64,000 nt of DNA from Brachypodium distachyon (GCF_000005505.3 NC_016131.3:48469355-48533354); one strand, 5' to 3'; numbered from the stretch's first letter, positions 12,564 through 23,999 are shown. Notes: a model not told the origin generated them from the sequence alone. Made by a program: numbers and translations.

Positions 12564-12641
12564 ATGGAGGTTCTGGGGTTTGCCGTCGCCGGCGAGGAGA
12601 CGGTGAGCAGCCCGGGCAGCGTCCAGTCTTATTCTTTCTAG
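12564..12641 (+). other. Candidate upstream ORF (25 codons) before DLT
   Basis: An ATG at 12564 opens a 25-residue frame beginning MEVLGFAVAGEETVSS and ending at TAG 12639-12641. It is GC-richer than its surroundings. ACG|GTGAGC near 12600-12605 could instead be a 5' splice donor, making this part of a spliced leader. Neither option can be settled here. Confidence 0.3.
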
Positions 12642-13057
12642 ATGTTTTTTTAGGCCAGACATTCTTTCTCCCTGACGATTCGTTGATTCTTTTGTACTAA
12701 GCAGCGTTCTGCAGAGTCCAAAACTAAACCCCTCTCCACTATTAGTTCCTCTTAATTCTTTCCTGCATATACACATATAGCCAACTCACCAACATTAAAT
12801 TCTTGATTTTCTTCGTTTTCTTTGCCCGAAAGGAACTGACAAATTCTTTCCAAGAACCAATCCTCTGTTTTTAGTACATCGATCGATTCATTCATTCATT
12901 CATATAGTACACCTCACTGAAGCTTAAGCTGTAGCCACATAGCTGAGAGATCGAGAGTGAGTGAGTGAGAGACAGAGGAGAAGAGTGTGATCAGCACAGG
13001 AAGAAGAAGAAGAAGCTCCATTGTTGAATCATCCGCTGGTGACGTAGCCTGAGAGGG

Positions 13058-14953
13058 ATGTTGGCAGGCTTCTCGTTGTCGTCCAGGCATCAGATGAGCA
13101 GCACAGCGCAGCGACTCCCATGCGGCTTCTCCAAGCGGGGAGGCCGCGGCCATGGCGAAGGCGGCGCCGCGGCCCCGCGCGTGGCGGGCGACGGCAGGGG
13201 CGGAAGCAGCGGTGCCTGCTCCTTCCGCGCTCACCCGGCGCCGCCGGTGTCCCAGGCGGTCTCGTGGGGCGCCACCGCCACCGCCAAGCCGGAGCCCTGC
13301 GTCGGCGATGTCGGCGGCGGCGGCTGGGAGAGGAGGAGCAGGGCGCTGAAGCGCGCGCATGACGAGGCGGCGGCGGTTGATGAGCAGGAGGAGGGGGAGT
13401 ACGGCGCCGTCGCCCGCGCCAAGCGGACCCGGATGATGGGCGGCGCCGGCGACGAGGTATGGTTCCATAAATCCATTGCAGGGCCGATGCCGATGATACA
13501 AGCGGCGGCCGGAGGCGAGGAAGAAGAGGAAGAGGAGAAGGTGTTTCTGGTCCCGAGCGCCGCCGCGTTCCCGCATGGCATGATCCATGCCGCCGCCGCG
13601 GGCGCGGGGACTTCGACCCTGGCCCCGGCCAAGGAGGAGGAGTACAGCAAGTCGCCGTCGTCCCACTCGTCGTCCTCGTCTGGCACGGACGGCGGATCGT
13701 CGGCGGCCATGCCGCTCGTGATGGCAAGCAGCAGCCAGCCGGAGCTGGAGGCGCTGGAGCTCGTGCGCGCGCTCATGGTGTGCGCGGAGAGCCTCGGCGC
13801 CGGCAACCACGAGGCGGCCAACTACTACCTGGCCAGGCTGGGCGAGTCAGCCTCGCCGTCGGGCCCCACGCCGCTGCACCGGCTGGCCGCCTACTTCGCC
13901 GAGGCGCTGGCGATCCGGGCGGCGACCACGTGGCCGCACCTGTTCCACGTCAGCCCGCCACGTCACCTCACGGACCTCACCGACGACGAGGAAGAAGACG
14001 CCGTGGCACTTCGGGTGCTCAACAGCGTGACCCCGATCCCGCGGTTCCTCCACTTCACGCTCAACGAGCGCCTGCTCCGGGAGTTCGACGGCCACGACCG
14101 CGTCCACGTCATCGACTTCGACATCAAGCAGGGGCTCCAGTGGCCGTCCCTGCTCCAGAGCCTGGCCGCGCGCCGCCCGGATCCCCCGGCGCACGTGCGG
14201 ATCACGGGCGTGGGACCCTCCAAGCTCGAGCTCCAGGAGACCGGCGCGCGGCTGTCCGCTGTGGCGGCGTCGCTCGGGCTGGCGTTCGAGTTCCACGCCG
14301 TGGTCGAGCTCCGGCTCGAGGACGTCCGGCTGTGGATGCTCCACGTGAAGCGCGGCGAGCGCGTGGCCGTCAACTGCGTCCTGGCCGCGCACCGGCTGCT
14401 CCGCGACGGCGGCGCCATGGCCGCGTTCCTGTCCCTGGCCCGCAGCACGGGCGCTGACTTGCTCCTCCTCGGCGAGCACGAGGCGGAGGGGCTCAATGGC
14501 GGGCGGTGGGAGCCGCGGTTCGCGCGCGCGCTGCGGCACTACGCGGCGCTGTTCGATGCCGTGGGCGCGGCAGGGCTCGATGCGGCGAGCCCGGCGAGGA
14601 TCAACGCGGAGGAGATGTTCGCGCGGGAGATCCGCAATGCCGTGGCGTTCGAGGGCGCTGATCGCTGTGAGCGGCATGAGGGGTTCCCGCAATGGCGGCG
14701 GCGCATGGAGGACGGCGGGTTCCGGAACGCCGGCTTCGGAGACCGGGAGGCGATGCAGGGGCGCATGATCGCCAGGATGGTCGCGCCGCCAGGCAACTAC
14801 GGCGTGCGAGCCCAGGGCGATGACGGCGAGGGGCTCACGCTCCAGTGGCTCGACAACCCACTGTACACCGTCTCGGCGTGGACGCCGGCAGGCGACGGCG
14901 CAGGCAGCACGGTGTCCGCGTCCACCACAGCTTCACACTCTCTGCAGAGCTGA
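13058..14953 (+). CDS. DLT: GRAS transcriptional regulator, DLT/SMOS2 (GRAS32) orthologue
   Basis: Intronless, 631 aa. I recognise it by the near-colinear match to rice DWARF AND LOW-TILLERING: N terminus MLAG.S.SSRHQMSSTAQR, GFSKRGGRG, AKRTRMMGG, DEVWFHKSIAG, KVFLVPSAAAFPHGM, and C terminus STVSASTTASHSLQS. The variable N-terminal 220 residues are rich in Gly, Ala and acidic runs. The GRAS domain follows: LHRI from about residue 228 (LELVRALMVCAESL), the VHIID motif as VHVIDFDIKQGLQWP at about 349-363, LHRII around 380-440 (AVNCVLAAHRLL), then PFYRE and SAW regions with LTLQWLDNPLYTVSAW near the end. In rice it acts in the nucleus with the AP2-type factor SMOS1 and promotes brassinosteroid responses, plant height and tillering. 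GRAS proteins lack a clear DNA-binding domain and act with partners. The start is the first in-frame ATG and matches the rice N terminus. Confidence 0.95.
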   Translation: MLAGFSLSSRHQMSSTAQRLPCGFSKRGGRGHGEGGAAAPRVAGDGRGGSSGACSFRAHPAPPVSQAVSWGATATAKPEPCVGDVGGGGWERRSRALKRAHDEAAAVDEQEEGEYGAVARAKRTRMMGGAGDEVWFHKSIAGPMPMIQAAAGGEEEEEEEKVFLVPSAAAFPHGMIHAAAAGAGTSTLAPAKEEEYSKSPSSHSSSSSGTDGGSSAAMPLVMASSSQPELEALELVRALMVCAESLGAGNHEAANYYLARLGESASPSGPTPLHRLAAYFAEALAIRAATTWPHLFHVSPPRHLTDLTDDEEEDAVALRVLNSVTPIPRFLHFTLNERLLREFDGHDRVHVIDFDIKQGLQWPSLLQSLAARRPDPPAHVRITGVGPSKLELQETGARLSAVAASLGLAFEFHAVVELRLEDVRLWMLHVKRGERVAVNCVLAAHRLLRDGGAMAAFLSLARSTGADLLLLGEHEAEGLNGGRWEPRFARALRHYAALFDAVGAAGLDAASPARINAEEMFAREIRNAVAFEGADRCERHEGFPQWRRRMEDGGFRNAGFGDREAMQGRMIARMVAPPGNYGVRAQGDDGEGLTLQWLDNPLYTVSAWTPAGDGAGSTVSASTTASHSLQS

Positions 14954-15800
14954 ACAGTGAAGTGAAGGAAGAACTAATCCTTTTCAGTAGTGGTTCTTTT
15001 GCCTGTCAATGATTCATTCATTCATTCAGTTAGTAGTTCATATAATACAGACTGACCATTCTTTTATACATTATTCATAATCGTCGTCATTAGAGGCAGA
15101 AAAGAAAGATGTAGCGTTTTTTCTCTTTTGGTTTACAGAGATAGGAGGAAAGATTCAATTGTTAGTAGCTGTGTAATAATTCTTTATTCTTTTGGTTGTT
15201 GAGCTTAGGTCCTTGCAGAAATGTCAGCTGCATGTAGAAGAAGCAGGGCACTTCACAGCATATATATTACATTCCATTCCATTAGTTTCGGTCATAACTT
15301 TGTAATTCTTTGTTCAGAATAAGAAATGAAATGGAGAACCATATGCTATTTCATCCATCCATTATTCTTCATGTTGAAGCTTGAATTATCTGAAATGGCT
15401 GTTCTTGTCTGGATCCTAAACTGTAGTTTCATTCAACAGCTAATATTTGTTCTCCAGAGTTCAAATTGGTGCTGAAATTTGTTGAATTTTCTGACAGTCT
15501 TTTTAGCAAATTCTTGTGTAGAAAAATTGTTTTGAGATTTCTGAAAATTGTAACTGAGAACATTCAGAGATGTAACTGAACGAACTTGGTGAAATGGTAG
15601 AGTAAATTGTACGAGTAATGTCCATTGTGGTTTGTAATTCTTGTAACTGAGATGTATGGTACCACTTGTTTTCGAACTATGATTCAAGACTCGTACTGTG
15701 TTATAGACTACTACGTTTATTTACGGTTAAGACTTAATGAACTTTTTTTCTTTCATATATATAGGGACTAAAGTTCAGCTTAATTACCAGTGGAGAAAGT
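14954..15800 (+). other. 3' UTR and downstream flank of DLT
   Basis: AT-rich sequence with an ATTC repeat near 15011-15026 and AATAAG/AATAAT-like poly(A) signals at about 15175 and 15318. No gene was found. The transcript end is probably before 15350, by inference. Confidence 0.4.
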
Positions 15801-15819
15801 GTCATTTACTACTCATGAG

Positions 15820-16040
15820 TTGTAGAACTTTGTGTCATACTTGCCACATGTTTTACTTTCTTTGTTTTGTTTCCCCTGTATCAGGCGCTCAATATATATC
15901 CTCCCATTTTTGTCCATTAACGTTCGAACTATATGCATTAAGCGCTCCACTTATTTCTCAATGAACATGCAATTTTTTATTATCGTAGCTGCATGTTATG
16001 GTAACCATCTGAGATTTTAGAGGAAACTGACCAGCTCATG
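15820..16040 (+). repeat. Array module M1
   Basis: AATATATATC (15891-15900) serves as the TATA-like block and GAGATTTTAGAGGAAACTGA starts at 16011, 119 bp further on. It is preceded by ACTCATGAGTT. This is the most diverged end of the array nearest DLT. Confidence 0.5.
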
Positions 16041-17029
16041 GCCTGACAGCAGATTCAGATGTTATTCTTGATGCACGTTTTTCCCTTCATTTGTTAAGGT
16101 TCTCCGATTGGCATAAATGTATATCTTCTGATACTGCATTATCAGTCCTCTACTTGATATCCTTCGGAATCAAGATAATGTATTATGCCTGCAAAAAAGT
16201 GATTGCGATGGGGAGACATGAGAGCTTCTATAGGAAACTAACCAAATATCTTTCTGGTAATTGAGATGTGTGTACAAAATTTCCGAGCAAAAGTTCATCC
16301 AAGAGATGGTTCCAAAACATATGATTCCTGGGCTTCTGAAACTCTGTTTTGTATATACATGGAATAAAACCGTTTCGTAATTAAATTTGTATGCTGCAAT
16401 GCTAAGAACTAAAATCGATGGGCTAGTTCTTAGCTTTACCTATGCATCAGTCTGTGGGAAATGTGCATCAAAACTGAGTTTAAGCTTTGGATGATGCTCA
16501 TGTAGAAAAATCGTTGTTTGGCAGCAGCTGGTCAGTTCAAAGAAGAAAGAAAAATCGAATTCAAGAGAACAAGGCAGAACATCTTAATATGCATGAGATA
16601 TCTATGTTATTGCTTTTTTTTTAAAAAAAAAAGGGGAACTCCCCCAGCTTCATTAATGAAACCATCATTGATGGTTATAGCACAAAGCTGTGTTATGGCT
16701 TTTAAACCTCTTAATACGCATGATTGATGGTTATAGCACAAACTATCACGGACTTGTGCCAATACTGAGTGATTACTGATTAACATACAGAGTACTGCTC
16801 TCTCTGTCTCTGTTTTTATCGCACAGCAAATTTCTAAATATTTTGATCAATTCAAGATTTCTAGTAGATCCTTCTGACGTACTCCGTATAAGGAAATTAA
16901 ATAATACTCTATGCTACTGTAGAGTTCACTAATCTAGATTGTTGGCATTGAAGGCTTATTAGTTATTATTGCTTGCATCAGCACTACCGCTACTAGACTA
17001 GATCCCCATTAAGCTGAACATACTGTGAT

Positions 17030-17310
17030 TTTTCATCACTACCTCTACTCATGAGTTATACAATTCATCATCATGCTTAGTCTATTGTTGGTTGAGCTGA
17101 AAATCAAAACTACATTCTCTGCATCATTTTATATGTTGCTATAGTTTTGAACGGAATTTTCCTCTCATTTGTCATTTCTTGCGGAAGTAGTCATGTTGTT
17201 GTGTCGTCATCCAGCTAGGAAACTACCCACTTTGAGCTGCTACATTTTGCAGAAAATTATGATATCCCGGTAACACATGAGATTTTAGAGTAAACTGAAA
17301 CTCAGTTTTG
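17030..17310 (+). repeat. Array module M2
   Basis: It contains CTCATGAGTTATAC, a weak TATA (TTATATG near 17128), the linking block CATCCAGCTAGGAAACTAC shared with M10, and GAGATTTTAGAGTAAACTGA at 17279. The TATA is eroded compared with other modules. Confidence 0.5.
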
Positions 17311-17995
17311 ATAACCAAGTTGGGTGAATCATGGTTCCAAGCTCGAAAGAACTTTTGCCAAATTGATTGGTAGGTAATCCACATGAAAAATGCTCTTATG
17401 GCAAAGTTTCCCAGCAACTCGATTCTTGGAAGCTTAGAAAATTTGGTTGACAAAGGAATCTATAGTTTGAAAGTCACATGGCAAGTAAAAAGAAAGATTC
17501 AAACTTGTGGCGCCACCATCACCATCCAATGCGGCAGCTGCGCCAAATATCCTGAAGCACGCTTCAGATTGGACGGTCGGGATGTGACTTTGATTAATTT
17601 CCGGCTTCTTCCCTTGGAATACGCATGCATTCCATTGCCTCAAATCCACTTATAACATTACTTATATACACATCCATTTAGGCAATCTGAATTATGACTT
17701 TTGTCTGGTTTATTTTAAGTACAAGGGTCAGAACTTACTGCTGCTACATATCGTCATTTCTTTGCAAGAATTTGCATGAATGATCCAAAGCCAGAATGCA
17801 GTTCAACAATTTGGTTCAAATGACAAGTGCTACTTCTGCAATCAGGTAAAGGTTGTTTACCCCAAAACTAGAAAGAAACATACATTATGATTTACAAATA
17901 CTGTGCAATTGGCCAGACATATCTTGTAAGAAAACCGACATGATTCAGAAATTGTAAAGGTTTTCAACAACTATGTTCATTCAGAAATTGTAAAG

Positions 17996-19570
17996 GACAT
18001 GCTAGATGGCATTTCTCGTGGGTCGTTACATCATTTAGCATCACACTTAGTTCATTTTTGCTTCCACTGCGAACTCAGTTTTCGAGCTCTATGTTTTCTC
18101 TTTTTTGCCACGACTTATCGAGTTCTGCCTTACTATATATATTGTCGCTAAACTTTTGCAGGTTGCACCGGTTTTCATCTCTTTTGCCAGGCCATGGGTG
18201 TACTATATCGTCATCTAACTAGCCAACTGGTTAGACTGCTACATTAACTTATGCTGTGCCAGTGACATGTGAGATTTTAGAGTAAACTGAATTCCAATGA
18301 TAACAATCAAACCAGGTGTTATGGGGGAATACCGGGTCAAGAAAATACTAACCAGGTTGTTTGCTGCTCGATATTTAAGTGACACGAAGTTAGCTTTTAT
18401 TGATCTGTTCTTGAATCGGATTTCTCCATTACCAATCACGGCGAGCAAGTTAAGGTTTCATTGGTACTCAGACTACCAACAAAGCATGCCAACCACTTGA
18501 GGTCATGCTCCGATTGCTGCAAAGGAATTGAAGTTGTTGTCATTTCTTCTGTATATATGTATTGATCTGCACATCGGAAGATTTGCAAGGTTTTCAACAA
18601 CTCTCTAGTTTAGATGAACGGTGAACATCTTGCAAGCTTGCAAATACATAATGTGACCCATGCACCTGTTGTTTCTTCCACCTGCTTCTCAATACACAAT
18701 CAATTGTACCAGATACCAACTTAAAACTTATGCTAATGTATGATCTGAAAGTTTGGAAGAAACTGAAGTGATGTCCGTCTGGCCAGCACAAGAAACATAT
18801 TGAATGACTGAATGACAGATTTCTCCGGAAGAGTATTTGGAACCTTCCGCACTTCCGCGGAGCACAACCATGTGCTGTCGAATGTGCGGGCACAGTGTCA
18901 TGTGCGTACGCAAAAGCAGCCCATCTCCAGCCCGATGCGGGCAGTGTCACGTGCGGTATGTAAAGAAAAATAAATCCAACAACCAGCCCAATGCAGCTCC
19001 TCTCAATCAATTGTCAAAATTTGAAAGTTTATAAAAATAAGGAAGTGTATCCTTAAAAATGTGAAAGTTTAAAAGATAGAAGTCCATCTTTTTTTTGAAT
19101 GTTTGTAAAAAAAAGGAAGCCCCTCTTCGAAAATTTGGAAGTCCATCCCAGAAATTTGGAAGTTTGTCAAAAAAATTATTATGTTTTCCTGAAAATTTGG
19201 AAGTCTGTCAACATTTGTTGAAATCTCATCCATAATTTTGAAACTTCACTCTTCTTTGAAAAAAAATTGAGAGGCTGGCTCAAATTTTGAAAGTTTTCAG
19301 AAAATTGAAATCTCCTCTAGAATTCTGGTTAGAAAATTCTAGGCTTTTCTCGTTTAGAAAAAGGAAAAAAAAGCATAAGGAGGCCGAGTAATATAAGGGT
19401 TGGGCCCTCAGCTAATTAACTCAATCCGGGAACAACCGATCGCTAAAAAAGAGAGGAGAAAGAACAAAACCAATCACTCGCTCAGGGAAGTCGACCGCAT
19501 GAGTACCACTTTCCCCGTTCAGTATAGAATAGTGGCTGACGAATAACCTATCTCATTGATTCCTTCATGC
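17996..19570 (+). repeat. Tandem duplication, unit 1 (contains module M3)
   Basis: About 1.6 kb that is repeated at 19745-21775. Shared landmarks in order: GACATGCTAGATGGCATTTC, TATA CTTACTATATAT (18130-18140), GCACCGGTTTTCATCTC, GAGATTTTAGAGTAAACTGA at 18271, GCATGCCAACCACTTGAGGT, CACCTGTTGTTTCTTCCACC, a run of GAAAATTTGGAAGT sub-repeats (19100-19260) and GGGAACAACCGATCGCT. Unit 1 has its own insertion near 18870-18970. No coding frame is conserved by selection. Confidence 0.85.
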
Positions 19571-19810
19571 AATTTTGCAACCTTTCTAGTTATTGTTACT
19601 CCTCATGAGTTGCATCAGCATCACACTTGTTGTGTTATTGATTAACTAGACTAGACTCTTAGACCAGAGCGGAGCTCCATAGGGATAAAGATAGCTTGAT
19701 GTTTGCGAGTAAAAACAAGATGACTTGATTTTCCTCATGCTGTTGTTATTTAACGGACATGCTAGATGGCATTTCATGTGGGTTACACCATTTAGGATCA
19801 CACTTAGTTC

Positions 19811-20075
19811 TTTGAGGAAACACAGTACAGACGCAGACCCTACCCCTATGAGCACATCCAAGAGATTGGTCCGGCACATCATCTTGAGATTGACGAAGTC
19901 AACACAGACAGCTCGTAGTTGACGGGTACGTCACTCTAACTGAAAGCACAACGCCGGTTAGTTTCTGCATTAAATCCAAAGAAATGCGAGCACCCACATC
20001 AAGTTGGAGACTTGAACCTGGATGGGCTGATTCCACCACAAAAAACCAACCACCTGAGCTAGACTCAGTTCGCAC
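19811..20075 (-). mobile_element. tRNA-derived SINE (Au-like)
   Basis: On the minus strand the head carries a Pol III box A, TAGCTCAGGTGG (20061-20050), and box B GGTTCAAGTCT (20018-20008). The body includes TGACTTCGTCAATCTCAAGA and GTGCTCATAGGGGTAGGGT, which I recall from the grass Au SINE, and it ends near GTCTGTACTGTG. The target duplication ATCACACTTAGT is present at 19797-19808 and 20076-20087. The empty site is seen once in unit 1 near 18042. Family name is by memory; SINE identity is firm. Confidence 0.9.
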
Positions 20076-20218
20076 ATCACACTTAGTCGTTGTTGCTTCC
20101 ACTGTGAACTCAGTTTTCGTGTTCTGCCTCACTATATATGTTGTCGCTAAACTTGTGCAGGTTGCACCGGTTTTCATCTCTTTTGCCAGGCCATGGGTGT
20201 AGCTATATATCGTCATCT

Positions 20219-20592
20219 GGGTGCATTTGGTTCTGTTGCTCAGCTCGCCCGTAGCTGAGCTAGCCCAGCTAGCTCGTCTAAGCTTTGCTAGCCTTGCTTG
20301 GCTGTATGTTTGGTTGATTGCTTTTGCGCAGCTGCTAGCTATTTGGATCGAGAAAATTGGGGTGAGCCGCTGAAGGTTGAGGTCGTGGATTACCGAGGAG
20401 TTGGATGTTTTTTTCCATTTGAAACGGTCTTGCCGTCGAAGGCGAGCCGATCCGGCTCTCCCTCTCGAGCGAGGATTTTCTGGTCCGTCCTGACAAGCTG
20501 GCCCGCGTGAGCTAGATTTATTTTGGGTTTTCAAACGTCTAGCCTAGCCTAGCAAGGCAAAAACGGTTCTAGCCTCAAATCCAAACGTACCC
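20219..20592. mobile_element. MITE, PIF/Harbinger-like, with paralogous empty site
   Basis: The inverted ends are GGGTGCATTTGG and CCAAACGTACCC, enclosing about 370 bp. The matching position in unit 1 (18211-18220, TCATCTAACT) is uninterrupted, so the insertion is proved by comparison. Flanks CTG/CTA suggest a 3-bp target duplication with one change. It sits between the TATA and the GAGATTTTAG element of module M4. Confidence 0.8.
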
Positions 20593-21769
20593 TAACTAGC
20601 CAACTGGTTAGACTGCTACATTAACTTATGTTGTGCCAGTGGCATGTGAGATTTTAGAGTAAACTGAATTCCAAGGATGACGATTAGAGCAGGTGTTATG
20701 GGTGAATACCGGGTCAAGGAAATACTAACCAAGTTGTTCGCTGCTCGATATTTAAGTGACAGGAAGTTAGGTTTTATTGATCTGTTCTTGAATCGGCTTT
20801 CTCCATTACGAATCACGGCGAGCAAGTTAAGGTTTCATTGGTATCAGACTACCAACAAAGCATGCCAACCACTTGAGGTCATACTCCGATTGCTGCAAAC
20901 CAAGCGAAGTTGTTGTCATTTTTCCTGTATAGTTTTTCTAAATTTGTGAGGTTTTCAACAACTCTCAGTTTAACTGAACCGGTGAACATTTGCAAGCTTG
21001 CAATATAAAAGATGACCCCTGCACTGCACCTGTTGTTTCTTCCACCTGCCTCACAAAAGTCACAATGTCGGAAACCAACTTAAACTTATGCTAATGTATG
21101 AGCTGAAAGTTTCGAAGAAACTGAACTGATGTGCGTCTGGCCAGCACAAAAGCATTGCCATGTATATTGAATGACAGATTTCTCTGGAAGAGTATTTGGA
21201 ACCTTCCGCGTACTCCGGGATCTTGATTCAAGGAATTTGGTTGCAATTTTTATTGGGGAGTCAAGATTGATCGGAGAGAGTATCAGAAACAACACTTCGA
21301 AAATTTGGAAGTTTTTCTAAAAGTATTTGAAGTCCATCCCAGAAATTTGAAAATTTGTCAAAAAAAATTATAAAGCGTGTCCCTGAAAATTTGGAAGTTT
21401 GTCGACGTTTCTTGAAATCTCATCCATAATTTTGAAACTTCACTCTTCGAAAAAATTTAGAGTCTAACTCAAAATTTGAAAGTTTTCAGAAAATAGAAAG
21501 CTCATCTAGAATTCTGGTTAGAAAATTCTAGGCTTTTATCGTTTAGAAAAAATAAAAAGCATACGGAGGCCTTGTATTATAAGGGTTGGCCGGTAATATA
21601 AGGGTTGAGCCCTCATCTAACTCGCTCTGGGAACAACCGATCGCTCAAAAACAAGAGAAAGAAGAAAACCAATCACTGGCTCAGGGAAATCGACCGTGTG
21701 AGTATCGCTTTCCCGTTTGTTTGTATGAGTACAGGGGCCGACGTATAACCTCTATCATTGATTCCGATA

Positions 21770-22085
21770 CTAGCAGAATGCCCGTGCGCTGCCACGGCCC
21801 AGGCAAGCCACTTTTAGGTCTTTTTTCTTTTTCTTTTTTTTCCTTTTGGGCCACACTCGTTCTCCCTCTTGAGCCAGCTTTCCTCGAGAGCGCCCAGCCC
21901 ATGCCCGGACGAGCGCCCGTGCCCATATTCCTCCTCGTGCCAAAAGCAGCACACACACGCGCCGGCCGCCGCAATCTCCGCCCTCGACGATGCCTCCTCG
22001 GTCCGTGACCCGTCCAGGTGCTCTGAACCGTATCCCACGGTCCTTCCCTTCCTTTTCCCCTCCTCAATCATCCCCCATAATCACG
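21770..22085. mobile_element. Transposon-derived edge and GC-rich fragment
   Basis: TAGCAGAATGCCCGTGCGCT (about 21771) resembles a terminal phrase common to grass DNA transposons. It is followed by a T-rich run and GC-rich sequence with no convincing gene. Boundaries are uncertain. Confidence 0.3.
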
Positions 22086-22089
22086 GCTG

Positions 22090-22650
22090 AACCGCCTTAG
22101 CGCGCGTTATCGTAGCGGCTCCCGAGTGATCGCCGATGTGGCGAAGACACGAAGTGTGACACTGAGAGTTTACCCAGGTTCGGGCCACCCGGAGGTGTAA
22201 TACCCTACGTCCTGTTTTTGTGCTTGGATTCCATTGATTTAAGGGTGTTTATAGGTTGCCAAGTGTGGCTCCCCGGCTAGCTACTTAAACTCCTAAGAGC
22301 CTCTCAGCTTAGCCTATCTTAGTGTTACTATGTGAGGGTTTAACCTAGTCAGAGACGAGCTCAGTCCGAAAGGAACTAGTGTGATGCTAACTGAGTCAGA
22401 GTGGCTCAGATCAACATGGCGGGGATGAGGGCATAGGGAACGAGGTTGTTCCCCTGTTTCCTCTGGAATTAAACGGTGTATGACAAGATGGAGCCTGCAT
22501 GCCAGAGCCATCGGCTCTCGGATGGAAGGAGGCACCGCATGCTAGACCATATGCTGCATCGCAGGATCAATCTTCCGTTGCACCTACAGATAACGAGCAT
22601 CACCAAAGCAGGAGAGTAAGGTCAAATGTATGAAGAGATATCTTTGGGCT
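22090..22650. mobile_element. LTR-retrotransposon-like fragment
   Basis: The block GGCGAAGACACGAAG .. TTTACCCAGGTTCGGGCC .. TAATACCCTACGTCCTG is a phrase I recognise from grass Gypsy elements. No second LTR, coding region or target duplication is seen, so this is a fragment. Confidence 0.45.
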
Positions 22651-22867
22651 TTTAATTGTGTTTTCTCCGCCGCGTCAGGGGAAGTATTTTTGTTGGATTA
22701 GGAAGGGTCTCCTGTTGGGCTGCGCCAGGAGAGGGGAGCTCGGCTGTCTGGAGTGGACGAAGGAGTGGTTTGCGGGCGGGCGGACGAGGTGGGTCTCGGG
22801 GGCTTGACGAAAAAAAGGGAGGAAAAAGGTGAAACGGTCCGTATTTTTTACATTGGCATAGATATAG

Positions 22868-23040
22868 ATAGATTCGGTGCAGTTAATGGGCCAGCAGGCT
22901 TAGTAGGCCTAATATACATGCAATTCTGGAGGCTCACAAATTTTATGGGATATATATAGATAGATTCGGTGCAGGTAATAGGCCAGCTGGCTAAATAGGC
23001 CTAATATACATGCAATTCTGAGGGCCCACAAATTTTATGA
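22868..23040 (+). repeat. Two tandem copies of a ~92-bp unit
   Basis: TAGATTCGGTGCAG recurs at 22869 and 22961, each followed by GGCCAGC, TAGGCCTAATATACATGC and CACAAATTTTATG. The pair is flanked by related phrases (ACGGTCCGTAT near 22835, ATGGTCCGTATG near 23070) that look like ends of a small transposon with internal duplication. Confidence 0.7.
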
Positions 23041-23095
23041 GAAGTTTGACAGACGACAGTGAAGGAAATGGTCCGTATGTTTTAGATAGGTATAG

Positions 23096-23400
23096 ATGAC
23101 CATTCTAGTTATTGTTACTCCTCGTGATTAACTAGACTAGACGCTTAGCCGCTGCTCACTCCGCCTCACTATATATATCTTTGACCATTTCCCATAGTTT
23201 TGTGTATCTATTCATTTGGTTCGTCCCTCCGCTATATGTTTATTGCTAATGGCCTGAGATTTTAGAAGAAACTGAAAACAAATGCGTGTTAGAACAAGCA
23301 GAGGGTCAAGGATCACGTTCCCATTGATATCAGCAGAGACATCATATATAGTTTCCTTGATGATCGAGGTCGACGACTATTCTGACTAGCCAACAGGGCA
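23096..23400 (+). repeat. Array module M5
   Basis: CATTCTAGTTATTGTTACTCC leads to GCCTCACTATATATATC (TATA 23169-23178), then CTGAGATTTTAGAAGAAACTG (core at 23256), then GTTAGAACAAG and GGGTCAAGGATCACGTTC. TATA to core spacing is 87 bp. Confidence 0.7.
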
Positions 23401-23818
23401 TTCAGGTCTAGATACTGTAAGATAGGAGTAACCGTGGCACGCGCGGGCGGAGCTGCTTGTTGTGGGTCACATGCATCAGGATCAAAAAAGAATTCTAATG
23501 TTAATTATATCCTCCAATTAGCTGGTGCACTAGAGGATATTAGAGGTTGTGCACCGGGCCAAGCTCTCTATGCGTCCCATATAGCGTGAACTTAAAGAGT
23601 GCACCTGGGTGCCTTTTCCTCTAGCTCCGCCCCTGTTGGCATGGTAAGAATGGTGGTTTGGAACCTTGGATATACCTCATGTATGAGTTTTCTTTTGAAA
23701 ATTTGTATCTTTAGTCTTAGTCTTATGTAAAGGATTCAACTGGTGGCAATAGTTTGTACTCTTTATACTACTCCATTCTTATAAATTATCGAGACTAGAA
23801 CGAATATGAATTATATTA

Positions 23819-23935
23819 CTTCCTTCGATTCAAATTAGTTGTCGCAGGTTTATGTATCTACACACTACACTGAGACGCGTCTAGATACGTGTATATCTAC
23901 ACAAAACTGTGACAATTAATCTGTATAGGAGGAAG
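23819..23935. mobile_element. Degenerate Stowaway-like MITE
   Basis: The left end CTTCCTTCGATTCAAATTAG pairs imperfectly with the right end CTAATTAATCTGTATAGGAGGAAG read inverted. The left TA flank is intact, the right is CA. Confidence 0.5.
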
Positions 23936-23999
23936 CACAGGATTTGACGATAACACAACATTCTCTTTGAACATAAATGATGTAAGCTGCACAGCGACT

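Larger units (their letters stand above)
19745..21775 (+). repeat. Tandem duplication, unit 2 (contains module M4)
   Basis: Diverged copy of 17996-19570, in direct orientation. It has the TATA CTCACTATATATG at 20129-20140 and GAGATTTTAG at 20648. It is longer because a SINE (19811-20075) and a MITE (about 20219-20592) inserted after the duplication; unit 1 keeps the matching empty sites. Confidence 0.85.

Noticed and set aside
13029..14692. Long antisense frames over DLT
   Set aside because: High third-position GC keeps antisense frames open; the GRAS frame explains the region.
18297..20949. Paired small frames (67 and 90 codons) in the tandem duplication, both with MGEYRVK and FIDLFLNR
   Set aside because: Differences between the copies are mainly amino-acid-changing and the C termini diverge by frameshift, so there is no sign of selection on protein. 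They look similar only because the DNA is duplicated.
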